A stretch of 64,000 nucleotides of DNA. Source: Nitrosomonas sp. GTDB lineage: Bacteria > Pseudomonadota > Gammaproteobacteria > Burkholderiales > Nitrosomonadaceae. Every line of letters begins with the position of its first letter. Position 1 is the stretch's first letter. Where the stretch lies: positions 37,286 through 101,285 of the forward strand of contig NZ_JADZAJ010000021.1 of the NCBI RefSeq assembly GCF_020852615.1, given 5' to 3'. Below are positions 54,023-63,299 of the stretch, in pieces. The notes under the pieces were generated by a model, which was not told the DNA's origin, did not search any database, and saw only the letters and a program-made list of their open reading frames with translations. A program made the translations under genes and the position numbers.

Positions 54023-54050
54023 ATAACGGACCACCACCCGCAAAACTTTA
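54023..54050 (-). promoter_or_regulatory. Sigma-28 promoter of flgMN
   Basis: On the minus strand TAAAGTTT (54050-54043) is a perfect sigma-28 -35 box, followed after 12 bases by TCCGTTAT, close to the GCCGATAA -10. Transcription would start about 40 bases before the flgM start codon. It is the sigma-28-specific control region expected for flgM. Confidence 0.75.
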
Positions 54051-54189
54051 GACAGGATCAGAAATATTTTGTGTTGTCTCGTTGAGATCCCTGCACAGCC
54101 GATTTTCAGGCAGTGACAAATTCAAGGTATCGGTTTATTTATATCCTACCTGTAAAAAATCTTAAAAAAAACAATCATGCAGAAATCTT

Positions 54190-55371
54190 TTACACATACT
54201 GCCCGGCCACGTAGCCCGAGGACCAGGCCCACTGGAAGTTGAAACCACCCAGGTGGCCGGTGACATCCACCACTTCGCCGATAAAGAACAGGCCGGGTTG
54301 TTTATTTGCCTCCATTGTCTGCGATGACAATTCACGGGTATCTACTCCGCCCCGTGTCACTTCAGCCGTCCGGTAACCTTCGGTGCCAATCGGTTTGACA
54401 TACCAGGCGTTGACAGCACTGGCCAGCGCTGTGAGCCGAGTATCGGATAAATTGGCCAATGGCCCGCTGTCGTTTCGTTCATCGCAAATGCTTTGAGCAA
54501 GCCGCCTGGGCAGGATTTCCGCCAGTACGTTGTTGATATGCAGCCTGGGCTGGCTTTGTTTGTACGCTCTTAAAAATGCAAGCACATCCATACCAGGTGC
54601 CAGATTGATTACAATCGGCTCTCCTTCCTCCCAATATGACGAAATTTGCAAAATGGAAGGGCCACTCAATCCCCGGTGGGTAAAAAGCAATCCTTCGGCA
54701 AAACCCTGTTTTCTGAAACGCACTTCTGCCTCAACCGAAAGTCCGCTCAGCTCTTTACAGCGCGCCAGCAATGCGCCACCAAACACTAGTGGCACCAGTG
54801 CCGCGCGTGGCGAGATCACATGCAATCCAAATTGTTTAGCAACCTCATAACCAAAACGAGTTGCACCGATCTTGGGAATCGAAAGACCACCCGTTGCGAT
54901 TACCAGCGAAACACAGGTTTGCTCACCCTGGCTGGTGTTAAGCCGATAACCGCCTGCAATGATCTCGATGGTATGCACCTGCACCGGATTTTCCAGTTTC
55001 ACGCCCGCTTCGCGTGCCTCCGCCAACAGCATAGCGATGATCTGTCTGGCAGAATCATCACAAAACAACTGCCCCAGCTTCTTTTCATGGAAAGTGATGT
55101 CATGCTTGCGTACCAGCGCAATAAAATCCTGTGGTGTGTAGCGTTTGAGGGCCGATTTGCAGAAATGTGGATTCTGAGAAAGGTAGCACTGGGGCCGGGT
55201 ATGCAGATTGGTGAAATTGCAGCGCCCGCCGCCAGAAATGCGGATCTTCTCGGCAATTTTGGTGCTATGGTCGATCAGCCATACCCTGCGCCCACGCTTG
55301 CCCGCCTCGATCGCACACATCAACCCGGCTGCACCGGCACCGATGATGATCACATCAAAGGAATGCGTCAT
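54190..55371 (-). CDS. YhiN/HI0933-type flavoprotein oxidoreductase
   Basis: A 393-residue FAD-binding protein of the HI0933/YhiN (aminoacetone oxidase-like) family. It starts with an FAD dinucleotide motif (IIIGAGAAGLMCAIEAGKRGR), has SGGGRCNFTNLH, LVIATGGLSIPKIGATRFGYEVA (in part GGLSIPKIGATRFG), and ends with FFIGEVVDVTGHLGGFNFQWAWSSG (in part GEVVDVTGHLGGFN). The physiological role is not established. It is monocistronic here. Confidence 0.9.
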   Translation of the reverse strand: MTHSFDVIIIGAGAAGLMCAIEAGKRGRRVWLIDHSTKIAEKIRISGGGRCNFTNLHTRPQCYLSQNPHFCKSALKRYTPQDFIALVRKHDITFHEKKLGQLFCDDSARQIIAMLLAEAREAGVKLENPVQVHTIEIIAGGYRLNTSQGEQTCVSLVIATGGLSIPKIGATRFGYEVAKQFGLHVISPRAALVPLVFGGALLARCKELSGLSVEAEVRFRKQGFAEGLLFTHRGLSGPSILQISSYWEEGEPIVINLAPGMDVLAFLRAYKQSQPRLHINNVLAEILPRRLAQSICDERNDSGPLANLSDTRLTALASAVNAWYVKPIGTEGYRTAEVTRGGVDTRELSSQTMEANKQPGLFFIGEVVDVTGHLGGFNFQWAWSSGYVAGQYV

Positions 55372-55777
55372 GATAATTAAACCGGGGTACGGTCACCCGT
55401 AAAAAGGAAGCTGAACAAGCCGAATATTCCACAAAAATCCAATTGAAATAATGGCCAAGGAAACCCGGGCAGAATAACGACCCTGATACGACAGGGCCCG
55501 ATACAGCGGCGACAGGATCTATCTTGCTGTGGCTGCCGTGATTCAGGGCACACTATGCGTGACCGGCCGGACCGGAAGCCGTCCCAATCGCGTGATACTT
55601 CCCTGAAAGCGCGGGTACAGGCACACCCAATCCAAACTTACCGGAATCGGGTGCGAGCCCATGTTACCGGTCCGTGAAAAAATTACAGACAAACTTGCCA
55701 TGCTGCGAGAAATGCAATGAACCCGGCCTGTGTCATATAAAACCGGTGACTCGGGGAAGCGTTCTCTGCCACGGGGA
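55372..55777. other. Intergenic region between the YhiN flavoprotein gene and prfC, no gene seen
   Basis: About 406 bases. I see no protein gene with a proper start and no recognisable RNA. The only long frames are short and without family resemblance. It holds the upstream region of the flavoprotein gene. Confidence 0.5.
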
Positions 55778-57385
55778 TCAGCCGGCTGTCTGAAACATCA
55801 GGCCGGCATGTTCCCGCATTTTATGGAAGCGGATACCAGGCCAGTTTTCCTCAGCCACACTGATTTCAGCAGAAAATGAAGCCAGAAAAGTAGGGGCATC
55901 CACTGCGTCATAGGCAATGCGGTGAGCATTGGCATCAATAAAACGCTGCAATTCCTGCAGGTTTTCAGCAGTGACCCATCTGGCCAGCTGATATTTGGCC
56001 GGTGCAATACGTGCTTCGACACCATATTCATGCTTGAGCCGATGGGTGACAACTTCAAACTGCAATACCCCCACGGCCCCCAGCAGTAACATGCTGCCAA
56101 AGTGCGGGCGGAACACCTGAATGGCCCCTTCCTCACCCAGCTGGGCCAGCCCCAGCTTGAGCTGTTTGCTGCGTAACGGATCGGCAATTTCAACCGTCTG
56201 AAAAATCTCCGGAGCAAAAAAAGGCAGCCCGGTAAACTGCAGATGATCTCCTTCAGTCAGGGTATCGGCCAGCTGCAGTGTCCCGTGGTTGGGTATGCCG
56301 ATAATATCGCCGGCGTAAGCGGTTTCCAGCAGCTCACGCCGCTGTGAAAGAAAGGAAACAACCGTGCTGGTCCGCACATCTTTGCCGCTGCGCACCACCT
56401 TGAGATTCATGCCGCGTTTGAATTCACCCGAACAGATCCGTACAAAAGCAATGCGATCCCGATGAGCCGGATTCATATTGGCCTGAATCTTGAACACCAC
56501 ACCGGAAAATTTCTTTTCACCAGGCTGAATTTCACGCTGGATGGCTTTACGTGATCCGGGCGGGGGTGCCAGTTCAACCAGTGTATCGAGCACTTCCTGT
56601 ACACCAAAGTTATTGATGGCGGAACCGAAAAATACCGGAGTCTGCTGCCCCGCCAGAAATGCTGTCTGATCAAACTCAGGTGCGGCACCGGTAATCAGGT
56701 CGATTTCCTGACGCGCCCGTTCAAGATTGGCTCCAAAGCGTTTTGAAACTGCCGGATCTTCCAGATCAGTAATAGTTTCGGTTTCTTCCTGATCAATACG
56801 ATCCATCCCGGGACGAAAAACACGCATCAGCTGGTGGCGCAAATCATATACACCATGAAACAATTTACCGGAACCGACAGGCCAGGTGAACGGAATCGTA
56901 TCCATTCCCAGTGTGCGTTCGATTTCATCAATCAGATCGAGCGGCTCACGCACTTCCCGGTCCAGTTTGTTGACAAAAGTGATGATCGGGGTATTGCGGG
57001 CGCGACATACCTGCAGCAAACGCAAGGTCTGCGATTCCACGCCATTGGCTGCATCGATAACCATGAGCGCCGCATCGACAGCGGTCAGTACCCGGTAGGT
57101 ATCTTCGGAAAAATCCTGGTGGCCGGGGGTGTCCAGCAGATTGATCACACAATCCTGATACTCCATCTGCATGACAGAGCTGGCCACAGAAATACCGCGC
57201 TGCTTTTCAATTTCCATCCAGTCAGAAGTCGCGTGGCGACTGGCTTTGCGCGCCTTGACACTTCCAGCAATATGAATGGCACCGGCAAACAGCAGCAACT
57301 TTTCCGTGAGTGTGGTTTTACCCGCATCCGGGTGAGAAATAATGGCAAACGTCCGACGACGCTTAACTTCCTGGTCAATCGTCAT
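55778..57385 (-). CDS. prfC: Peptide chain release factor 3
   Basis: GTPase that recycles RF1 and RF2 from the ribosome after termination. The 535-residue protein has G1 SHPDAGKTTLTEKLL, G3 LLDTPGHQDFSEDTY, G4 FVNKLDREVREP, and the family C-terminal domain. The ATG at 57385 gives the normal MTIDQEVKRRRTFAIISHPD start and overlaps the stop of the ABC ATPase gene by four bases (ATGA), so it is translated in that operon. Longer starts exist upstream but not in family style. Confidence 0.96.
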   Translation of the reverse strand: MTIDQEVKRRRTFAIISHPDAGKTTLTEKLLLFAGAIHIAGSVKARKASRHATSDWMEIEKQRGISVASSVMQMEYQDCVINLLDTPGHQDFSEDTYRVLTAVDAALMVIDAANGVESQTLRLLQVCRARNTPIITFVNKLDREVREPLDLIDEIERTLGMDTIPFTWPVGSGKLFHGVYDLRHQLMRVFRPGMDRIDQEETETITDLEDPAVSKRFGANLERARQEIDLITGAAPEFDQTAFLAGQQTPVFFGSAINNFGVQEVLDTLVELAPPPGSRKAIQREIQPGEKKFSGVVFKIQANMNPAHRDRIAFVRICSGEFKRGMNLKVVRSGKDVRTSTVVSFLSQRRELLETAYAGDIIGIPNHGTLQLADTLTEGDHLQFTGLPFFAPEIFQTVEIADPLRSKQLKLGLAQLGEEGAIQVFRPHFGSMLLLGAVGVLQFEVVTHRLKHEYGVEARIAPAKYQLARWVTAENLQELQRFIDANAHRIAYDAVDAPTFLASFSAEISVAEENWPGIRFHKMREHAGLMFQTAG

Positions 57386-59439
57386 TGAGAATCCTGGGGC
57401 TCCTGAGAAATTGAATGATAAAGATGACAATGTGCCGTATGGCTGGTACTGAACCGGCTGGCTGCCGGGTAAACTTCACGGCAGACTGGCATGACATACG
57501 GGCAGCGCGGATGAAAATGGCAGCCTTGCGGCACGTTGGCAGGTGAGGGAGGTTCGCCCTGTAACCGCATAATTTCACGCCGGCTGCCTGGCTCATGCAC
57601 GGGCACCGCAGACAACAGTGCCCGGGTATACGGATGTCTGGGGTCATCCAGCACCTCCTCAGTGCGCCCGCTTTCCACAATTCTGCCCAGGTACATAACC
57701 GCCACTTCATCTGCAAGATAATCCACGACGGCTATATTGTGGGTGATCAGCAGATAAGCAAGCCTTCGCTCCTGTTGCAGGGTTTTCAGCAGATTAAGTA
57801 TCTGGGCCTGTACTGAGACATCCAGTGCACTGGTCGGTTCATCACAGATCAAAAGCCGGGGATTGACCGCCAGTGCCCGTGCAATGGCAATCCGCTGGCG
57901 CTGGCCACCGGAAAATTCGTGCGGGTAACGCCATTTGGCTTCTGCCGGCAGCCCCACCTGCTGCAGCAGGGTATCGATAGCATGCTGCCTTTTTTCATCG
58001 GCGGCGATTTTATCCGAATTCGAGCCAAGTGCCTGCATTCCTTCTTCGATAATTTCAACAATACGCATACGCGGATTAAGAGATGAATACGGATCCTGAA
58101 AAATGATCTGAAATTCAGCACGTTTTTGCTGCAGCTGTTTGCGGCCCAGTCCGCGTAACGCCTGATTCTGCAGGCGGATGCTGCCGGATGTGATGGAAAT
58201 AAGCTGCATAATGCCCTTGCCTGCCGTAGTTTTGCCGCAGCCGGATTCGCCCACCAATGCCAGCGTTTTGCCACTGCCAATTTGCAGTGATACACCATCA
58301 ACCGCTTTGATATAGCCTGCCACCCGTTTGAACAACCCCTTATATATCGGAAAATGTACCTTCAGATCATCCACTTGCAAAAGCGGTTCACCCTGATCCG
58401 GATCGGAGGTGTTGGCACCGGCTGGCGGGTTATCCGGCAGAAGCTGCGCAGTGCTGGAGAATAAGGGGGGAGGATTATCCGGATAAAGGTGGCAGCGAAC
58501 ATGGTGTTGCGGTGTGATCGCCACCCAGGGTGGCGCCACCTGATGGCATTTTTCCCATGCATGATCACAGCGGCCGGCAAAACGGCAGCCGGTAAACGTT
58601 TGAGAAAGTGCCGGCACATTGCCCTGAATAACGACCAGCCCGTTATTGCGTTTCTTCCTTGTCGGCAAGGCCGCAAACAATTTGCGGGAATAAGGGTGTG
58701 CCGGCGCCTGGAAAAAATTTTGCCGGTCGGCCGTTTCGATAATTTCTCCCGCATACATTACGGCAACGCGATGCGCCATTTCTGCCACCACGCCCAAATC
58801 ATGGGTAATCAGCAGAACGGCCATTTTTTTCTGTTGCTGCAGATTACGCATGAGATCCAGCACCTGCGCCTGAATCGTTACATCCAGTGCCGTGGTGGGT
58901 TCATCTGCAATAAGAAGCTCCGGTGTTCCCGCCAGCGCCATCGCAATCATGACACGCTGTTTCATCCCGCCTGAGAACTGGAACGGATATTCAGCCATAC
59001 GCCGGGCAGGATCTGGAATACCCACCTGGCGCAGCAGTTCCAGAACACGTGCCTGTAGCGCTGTGCCACGCAAATGTGCGTGCTGCAGCAATACCTCTTC
59101 AATCTGTGCACCGGTGGTCATCACCGGATTCAGACTCAGCATCGGCTCCTGAAAAATCATCCCGATACGGTTGCCGCGCACCTTGCGCATGGCATATTCC
59201 GGCAGAGTCAGCAGCTCATCTCCGTTCAGACGGATACTGCCGTGTGTGATCTCTCCGGCATCCGGCAGCAGACGCATGATCGAAAGTGCGGTAATAGATT
59301 TTCCACTGCCGGACTCTCCCAGTAAAGCAAAGGTCTCACCCGGATGGACGGCAAGCGATAACCCGTCCACAGCCCGTACCGGTTGCCGGCCGGAATGCAG
59401 CAGCACCCGGAGATCAGTAATTTCAAGCAGTGCCGTCAT
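57382..59439 (-). CDS. Peptide/oligopeptide ABC transporter, double ATP-binding protein (YejF-like)
   Basis: A 685-residue fusion of two ABC ATPase domains, as in YejF and the Dpp/Opp ATPase pairs. The first half has Walker A GESGSGKSITAL, signature QFSGGMKQRVMIAMAL and DEPTTALDVTIQAQ; the second half has GESGCGKTTAGKG, FSGGQRQRIAIARAL and DEPTSALDVSVQAQ. Each half ends in an oligopeptide-transporter C-terminal segment (CRFAGRCDHAW; CHFHPRCPYVM). It overlaps the permease gene upstream and prfC downstream by four bases each. Confidence 0.93.
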   Translation of the reverse strand: MTALLEITDLRVLLHSGRQPVRAVDGLSLAVHPGETFALLGESGSGKSITALSIMRLLPDAGEITHGSIRLNGDELLTLPEYAMRKVRGNRIGMIFQEPMLSLNPVMTTGAQIEEVLLQHAHLRGTALQARVLELLRQVGIPDPARRMAEYPFQFSGGMKQRVMIAMALAGTPELLIADEPTTALDVTIQAQVLDLMRNLQQQKKMAVLLITHDLGVVAEMAHRVAVMYAGEIIETADRQNFFQAPAHPYSRKLFAALPTRKKRNNGLVVIQGNVPALSQTFTGCRFAGRCDHAWEKCHQVAPPWVAITPQHHVRCHLYPDNPPPLFSSTAQLLPDNPPAGANTSDPDQGEPLLQVDDLKVHFPIYKGLFKRVAGYIKAVDGVSLQIGSGKTLALVGESGCGKTTAGKGIMQLISITSGSIRLQNQALRGLGRKQLQQKRAEFQIIFQDPYSSLNPRMRIVEIIEEGMQALGSNSDKIAADEKRQHAIDTLLQQVGLPAEAKWRYPHEFSGGQRQRIAIARALAVNPRLLICDEPTSALDVSVQAQILNLLKTLQQERRLAYLLITHNIAVVDYLADEVAVMYLGRIVESGRTEEVLDDPRHPYTRALLSAVPVHEPGSRREIMRLQGEPPSPANVPQGCHFHPRCPYVMPVCREVYPAASRFSTSHTAHCHLYHSISQEPQDSQ

Positions 59440-60950
59440 GTACCAGAAGGCTTTCTGTCAGAAGACAGTGTATTTGCCGCTTCCTTCGCAGCTTTCGTAT
59501 CAGCGTGATCTTTGAGAAATCCGCCTGAATCACCAGTTGCTATCCGGTTTCGCGGATTGAATGCATCTTGTACCGCATCGGAAAAAAGATTGGCGCTCAG
59601 TACCAGCGTAAACATGAAAGTGAACGAGGCAAATAACGTCCACCAGACCATAGGCTCTCGCGCCATCTCCAGCCGGGAAGCATTGATCATTGTCCCAAAG
59701 CTGATGGTTGAGGGATCCACTCCCACGCCGACATAGGAAAGTACCGCTTCGGCCAGCACCAGGCTGCTGAAATCCATGACCGTCGTAATCAGCACAATAT
59801 GAATCACGTTTGGCAGAATATGGCGGGTGATGACACGCCAGCGGGATACGCCGAAGGCATGTGCCGCCTGGATATATTCCATTTCCCGCAGCTTCAGGGT
59901 TTCTCCGCGCAGCAGTCTGCACAGCCCTGTCCAGCTGGTGATCCCCAAGATGATGCAAAGAAACAGCAGACGCAGATCAGCACGCGCAGCGGCGGTATCA
60001 AGCATATCCGCATGGGTCTCAATATAGACCTGCATCATCAGCACTGCCGCCGCAATCAGTAATACGCTGGGGATGGAACTGAGCGTGGTGTAGATATACT
60101 GGATGATGTCGTCCACCCAGCCGCGAAAATAGCCTGCAGCAATTCCCAGCAGCAAGGCAAACGGCAGCACGATCAGCGTTGTCAGCGTGCCGATAACGAG
60201 ACCAGTCCGGATACTTTTAAGCGCCAGATACAGGACATCCTGTCCAACCTTGTCTGTTCCCAGCACATGATAATGCGTGGCCAGCGCTGCAATCGCCCCG
60301 CACGCGGCCAGTATGAACGCCAGCGTTATCAGGATGGCACGCCACGGTATTGCAGTTGCTCCGCGCCATATTGCAGTTTGCACAGGGAGAAATGCAATAT
60401 GGTACCGGCGAGCCTCTATACTGCCTAAACCGGCCACCAGCCCGGCCCAGACCAGCAATCCCGCACAAATACCGGAAACAGATCGCCATAAAACATCCCG
60501 GGCCAGCTCTGTTTCCGGATGATGCAAATGCGCACCGCCATGGACCAGGCGGGCAAAATCCCTGATCTGCTTACCATCAGGCGTCGTAATCGTTTCCCTG
60601 GCGTAAAGACAGGCCGACAACGGGGCAGAATAGGTTTTTTCCGTTTGTGTACGTAACGGTGCCGCCAGCAGATCCAGCAGGCTCAATACCTCCGTGCTAT
60701 ATGCCTGTTTTTCACCACCCTGCACTGATTGCTCCAGACGCGGGCGAAAATGAACCGTATCCAGCAATCCGATCAGGATGAAACACAACAGAACCGTCAG
60801 CGCGGACATGCCACTGGCGCTATGCGCAACGTTGCGCCACGAAGCCAGTACATGCCCGTGCCGCCCGGCATAAATTGCGAAAGCAATGCCTGCAGCCAGC
60901 AGCAGATAAATCAGCGCATCTGTCCAGAGTATGACGGGCTCAAAAGGCAT
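59436..60950 (-). CDS. Peptide ABC transporter permease (YejE/DppC-like) with N-terminal extension
   Basis: Inner-membrane permease of the DppC group, 504 residues. The C-terminal half has HYHVLGTDKVGQDVLYLALK, about six helices and the EAA loop AAHAFGVSRWRVITRHILPN. The first ~200 residues hold three or four additional helices and a soluble stretch (about 75-160, with YSAPLSACLYARETITTPDG) not found in the ~340-residue E. coli YejE. The ATG at 60950 was chosen as the most plausible start. The expected partner permease and binding protein are not beside it; the island border lies just upstream. Confidence 0.86.
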   Translation of the reverse strand: MPFEPVILWTDALIYLLLAAGIAFAIYAGRHGHVLASWRNVAHSASGMSALTVLLCFILIGLLDTVHFRPRLEQSVQGGEKQAYSTEVLSLLDLLAAPLRTQTEKTYSAPLSACLYARETITTPDGKQIRDFARLVHGGAHLHHPETELARDVLWRSVSGICAGLLVWAGLVAGLGSIEARRYHIAFLPVQTAIWRGATAIPWRAILITLAFILAACGAIAALATHYHVLGTDKVGQDVLYLALKSIRTGLVIGTLTTLIVLPFALLLGIAAGYFRGWVDDIIQYIYTTLSSIPSVLLIAAAVLMMQVYIETHADMLDTAAARADLRLLFLCIILGITSWTGLCRLLRGETLKLREMEYIQAAHAFGVSRWRVITRHILPNVIHIVLITTVMDFSSLVLAEAVLSYVGVGVDPSTISFGTMINASRLEMAREPMVWWTLFASFTFMFTLVLSANLFSDAVQDAFNPRNRIATGDSGGFLKDHADTKAAKEAANTLSSDRKPSGT

Positions 60951-61485
60951 CGCAGTCAAAGTAAAAATCCTGATGGTAACAGACAGTATTGTAGTGCAAT
61001 AACCGGCGGCCCCTGAAAAACACATTGGCCCATTAAGCTTTTGCCGCAAACCATCTTGTCATGGCGCCGGTTTGTATATTTTCACAAACGGGCCGATACG
61101 AAAGAAATTCACCTGACCTGAACAATCTCAGGCAGGAAAAAAGGCCTGGAGAGGATCCGGGCCCTCGCGGCTGATGGTGCAGGCGTAACCAGAATCAAAC
61201 AACTATTGAAAGTGTGGACTCGAAGCGCTGCGGGCTGCGGCGAATCGGATCGAAAAGCCTGCCGGATTGTAGACCTGCAAGCAGGTTTTCCAGCCATACC
61301 TGTCGCCGGGAACGGGCATCAAACCCGTCTGCGATTGGATGCCAGTTCAATTCCCAAATCTGGAATCGAACCCGCGTCCGTTGCCACAACCAATAACACA
61401 CCCATTTAGACCCATTCTTGGGCACGGCGATCCGCCTTGCGGCGAATGACTTGCGCATGCGGAGATTGCAGACGATAATCTCCGC
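60951..61485. other. Border between core chromosome and GC-rich island
   Basis: About 535 bases without a credible gene. The base composition rises toward the right, and a tRNA/tmRNA-3'-end-like repeat lies at 61362-61381. The operon partners of the peptide transporter that should lie here are absent. A minus-strand frame across 61195-61458 reads like translated T-arm sequence (RTRVRF) and is not a gene. Confidence 0.55.
61362..61381. repeat. Left copy of a tRNA/tmRNA-3'-end-like repeat, possible attachment site
   Basis: GGAATCGAACCCGCGTCCGT, read on the minus strand as ACGGACGCGGGTTCGATTCC, resembles the T-arm of a tRNA or the 3' end of tmRNA. A second copy with one difference lies at 63517-63536 in the same orientation. 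The two flank a GC-rich gene group. It is not part of a full tRNA. Confidence 0.6.
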
Positions 61486-62610
61486 ATGAATGGCGGCGAT
61501 TACAAATACATTTGGCAGGCCAGCGACTGGCCGGCTTGGCGCTTCGATCTGGCGGCGCTGGCCGGGCCCATGGCTGAGGTCAGTCGCGCGCAGGGACTCC
61601 TAATGGGCCGTATGACCGACGTAGGTATGGCCCTGCGCGATCAGGCCAGCCTCGCGGCGCTTACCGAAGACGTGGTCAAGACCAGCGAGATCGAGGGTGA
61701 GCAGCTCAATGTCGAATCCGTGCGATCCTCCATCGCGCGCAGGTTGGGCGTGGATATCGGCGCGCTCGCGCCGGTCGATCGCCACGTCGAGGGCGTGGTC
61801 GAGATGGTGCTCGACGCCACAGCCAACTGTCAGGCACCGGTGTCGCGTGAGCGCCTGTTCGGCTGGCATGCCGCACTGTTTCCTACCGGCTACTCGGGGC
61901 TCTCCAAGATCAAGGTCGGCGGCTGGCGCGACGATGCCACCGGCCCGATGCAGGTAGTGTCCGGCCCCATTGGCCGGCAGCGTGTGCATTTCGAGGCGCC
62001 GCCAGCTGACCGTTTGGAAGCCGAAACCGGCCGCTTCCTCGACTGGTTGAATAGCACATCGAACGAACCGCCGCTGCTCAAGGCTAGCCTTTGTCATTTG
62101 TGGTTCGTCACCTTGCACCCGTTTGACGACGGCAATGGCCGTATCGCCCGGGCTATCGGCGACTTGCTGCTGGCACGCGCTGACGGCAGCCCGCAGCGCT
62201 TCTACAGTTTATCGGCACAGATCCAGCGCGAACGCAAGGCCTACTACGACATCCTGGAGCGGACGCAGAAGCGGTCGATGGACGTCACCGAGTGGCTCAT
62301 GTGGTTTCTCGATGCCCTACATCGCGCCGTCGACCAGGCCCAGCACACGCTCGATGCCGTGCTGGCCAAGGCTCGGTTCTGGCAGCGCTGGGCGACCACA
62401 CCACTCAACGAGCGACAGGTGAAGTCGCTGAACAAGCTGCTCGACGGCTTCGAAGGCAAGCTCACCAGCAGTAAGTGGGCGGCCATTGCCAAATGCTCGT
62501 CGGACACGGCACTGCGCGACATCAACGACTTGCTTGCGCGGGGCGTGCTGCGCAAATCCGATGCAGGCGGGCGCAGCACCAGCTACGAGCTGAACGATCT
62601 GCCCGAGTAG
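61486..62610 (+). CDS. Fic-family protein with inhibitory motif and C-terminal winged-helix-like domain
   Basis: A 374-residue Fic protein. The Fic motif HPFDDGNGRIARAIGD starts at residue 211, with all core residues (His, Asp/Asn, Gly, Arg) present, so AMP or other nucleotide transfer to a target hydroxyl is possible. The inhibitory helix TSEIEG (TxxxEG, residues 66-71) before it marks a class II, self-inhibited Fic. The C-terminal ~70 residues (LNERQVKSLNKLLDGFEGKL; SDTALRDINDLLARGVL) look like a winged helix. Its GC content is higher than the core genes, consistent with transfer. Targets are unknown. Confidence 0.92.
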   Translation: MNGGDYKYIWQASDWPAWRFDLAALAGPMAEVSRAQGLLMGRMTDVGMALRDQASLAALTEDVVKTSEIEGEQLNVESVRSSIARRLGVDIGALAPVDRHVEGVVEMVLDATANCQAPVSRERLFGWHAALFPTGYSGLSKIKVGGWRDDATGPMQVVSGPIGRQRVHFEAPPADRLEAETGRFLDWLNSTSNEPPLLKASLCHLWFVTLHPFDDGNGRIARAIGDLLLARADGSPQRFYSLSAQIQRERKAYYDILERTQKRSMDVTEWLMWFLDALHRAVDQAQHTLDAVLAKARFWQRWATTPLNERQVKSLNKLLDGFEGKLTSSKWAAIAKCSSDTALRDINDLLARGVLRKSDAGGRSTSYELNDLPE

Positions 62611-62693
62611 CGGCGTTTCCTGGAATTGCCTTGGCTCGCGGACGGAACAGCGCCTTCATGGACTCCTGCCAACTCATTCGGAAGGAGACCAAG

Positions 62694-62909
62694 ATGGACG
62701 TCGTCCACCTCAACCAAAAACAACTGGCCGCCCGCTGGAACATCAGCGAGGCCACCCTGGAACGCTGGCGCAGCGTTGGGATCGGACCCAAATTTCTGAA
62801 GCTCTGTGGCCGGGTGGCTTACCGCCAGGTCGACATCGAGGCCTACGAGGAGTCGTGCTTGCAGATATCAACCAGCCAGTCGGTCGCGGAGCATGCCCAG
62901 TCCAGCTGA
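62694..62909 (+). CDS. AlpA-like helix-turn-helix DNA-binding protein
   Basis: A 71-residue protein of the excisionase/AlpA type: QKQLAARWNISEATLERWRS is the helix-turn-helix, followed by VAYRQVDIEAYEESC as the usual wing. AAGGAG lies seven bases before the ATG at 62694; a longer frame upstream is not supported. Such proteins act as excisionases or regulators of mobile elements. It begins 83 bases after the Fic gene, and the following gene overlaps it by 17 bases. Confidence 0.82.
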   Translation: MDVVHLNQKQLAARWNISEATLERWRSVGIGPKFLKLCGRVAYRQVDIEAYEESCLQISTSQSVAEHAQSS

Positions 62910-63299
62910 ATTCATCAGCCAATGGCTCGACGCACAGCCAGAGGGGGCTTTGATCAGAAGTCTGGATCTGCGGTGCATGGTCAGTGGTAATCAGGCGTCG
63001 CGGGAGCTGGCTCGCTTGGCAAGGTGCGGACCCTCAATCTCGGCAAGCAAGTCATCGAGATCCGCCGTGTGCCCAAGTGGATGCTGGTGCTGGACGACAG
63101 CCTCGCCGGCGATATCGTCAGAGCCCTTGAATGGCTCGGCCCGGACCTCGCTGAACACGCGGTTGGCAAGTTGGCCGGGCGTATCGGGCCGGGCCACTGG
63201 AACAACGTGCTCGAAACCGGAACGCACCTGCCGCCGTGGATGGTGGAGGCAATCCAGAACGGCGTTCCCACATCGGCGCTTGTTTCTATTCGTCGGTAG
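62893..63299 (+). pseudogene. Frameshifted gene of unknown function in the island
   Basis: The frame starting at the ATG 62893 (MPSPAEFISQWLDAQPEGAL) reads well up to ELARL near 63018. From there the next frame continues sensibly as GKVRTLNLGKQVIEIRRVPKW through to SALVSIRR at 63299. The two halves fit together with one base lost around 63016-63019 in CGCTTGGCAAGG. It is therefore either a decayed gene or an assembly indel. I do not recognise the family. It overlaps the AlpA-like gene by 17 bases. Confidence 0.7.

Noticed and set aside
55372..55777. Possible gene or RNA between the YhiN flavoprotein gene and prfC
   Set aside because: No start, family resemblance or convincing fold could be found.
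61195..61458. Minus-strand frame with RTRVRF
   Set aside because: This is translated T-arm-like sequence, a known artefact near tRNA or tmRNA 3' ends.
62475..62693. Upstream extension of the AlpA-like gene
   Set aside because: It overlaps the end of the Fic gene in another frame and lacks a ribosome binding site, whereas the ATG at 62694 has AAGGAG.
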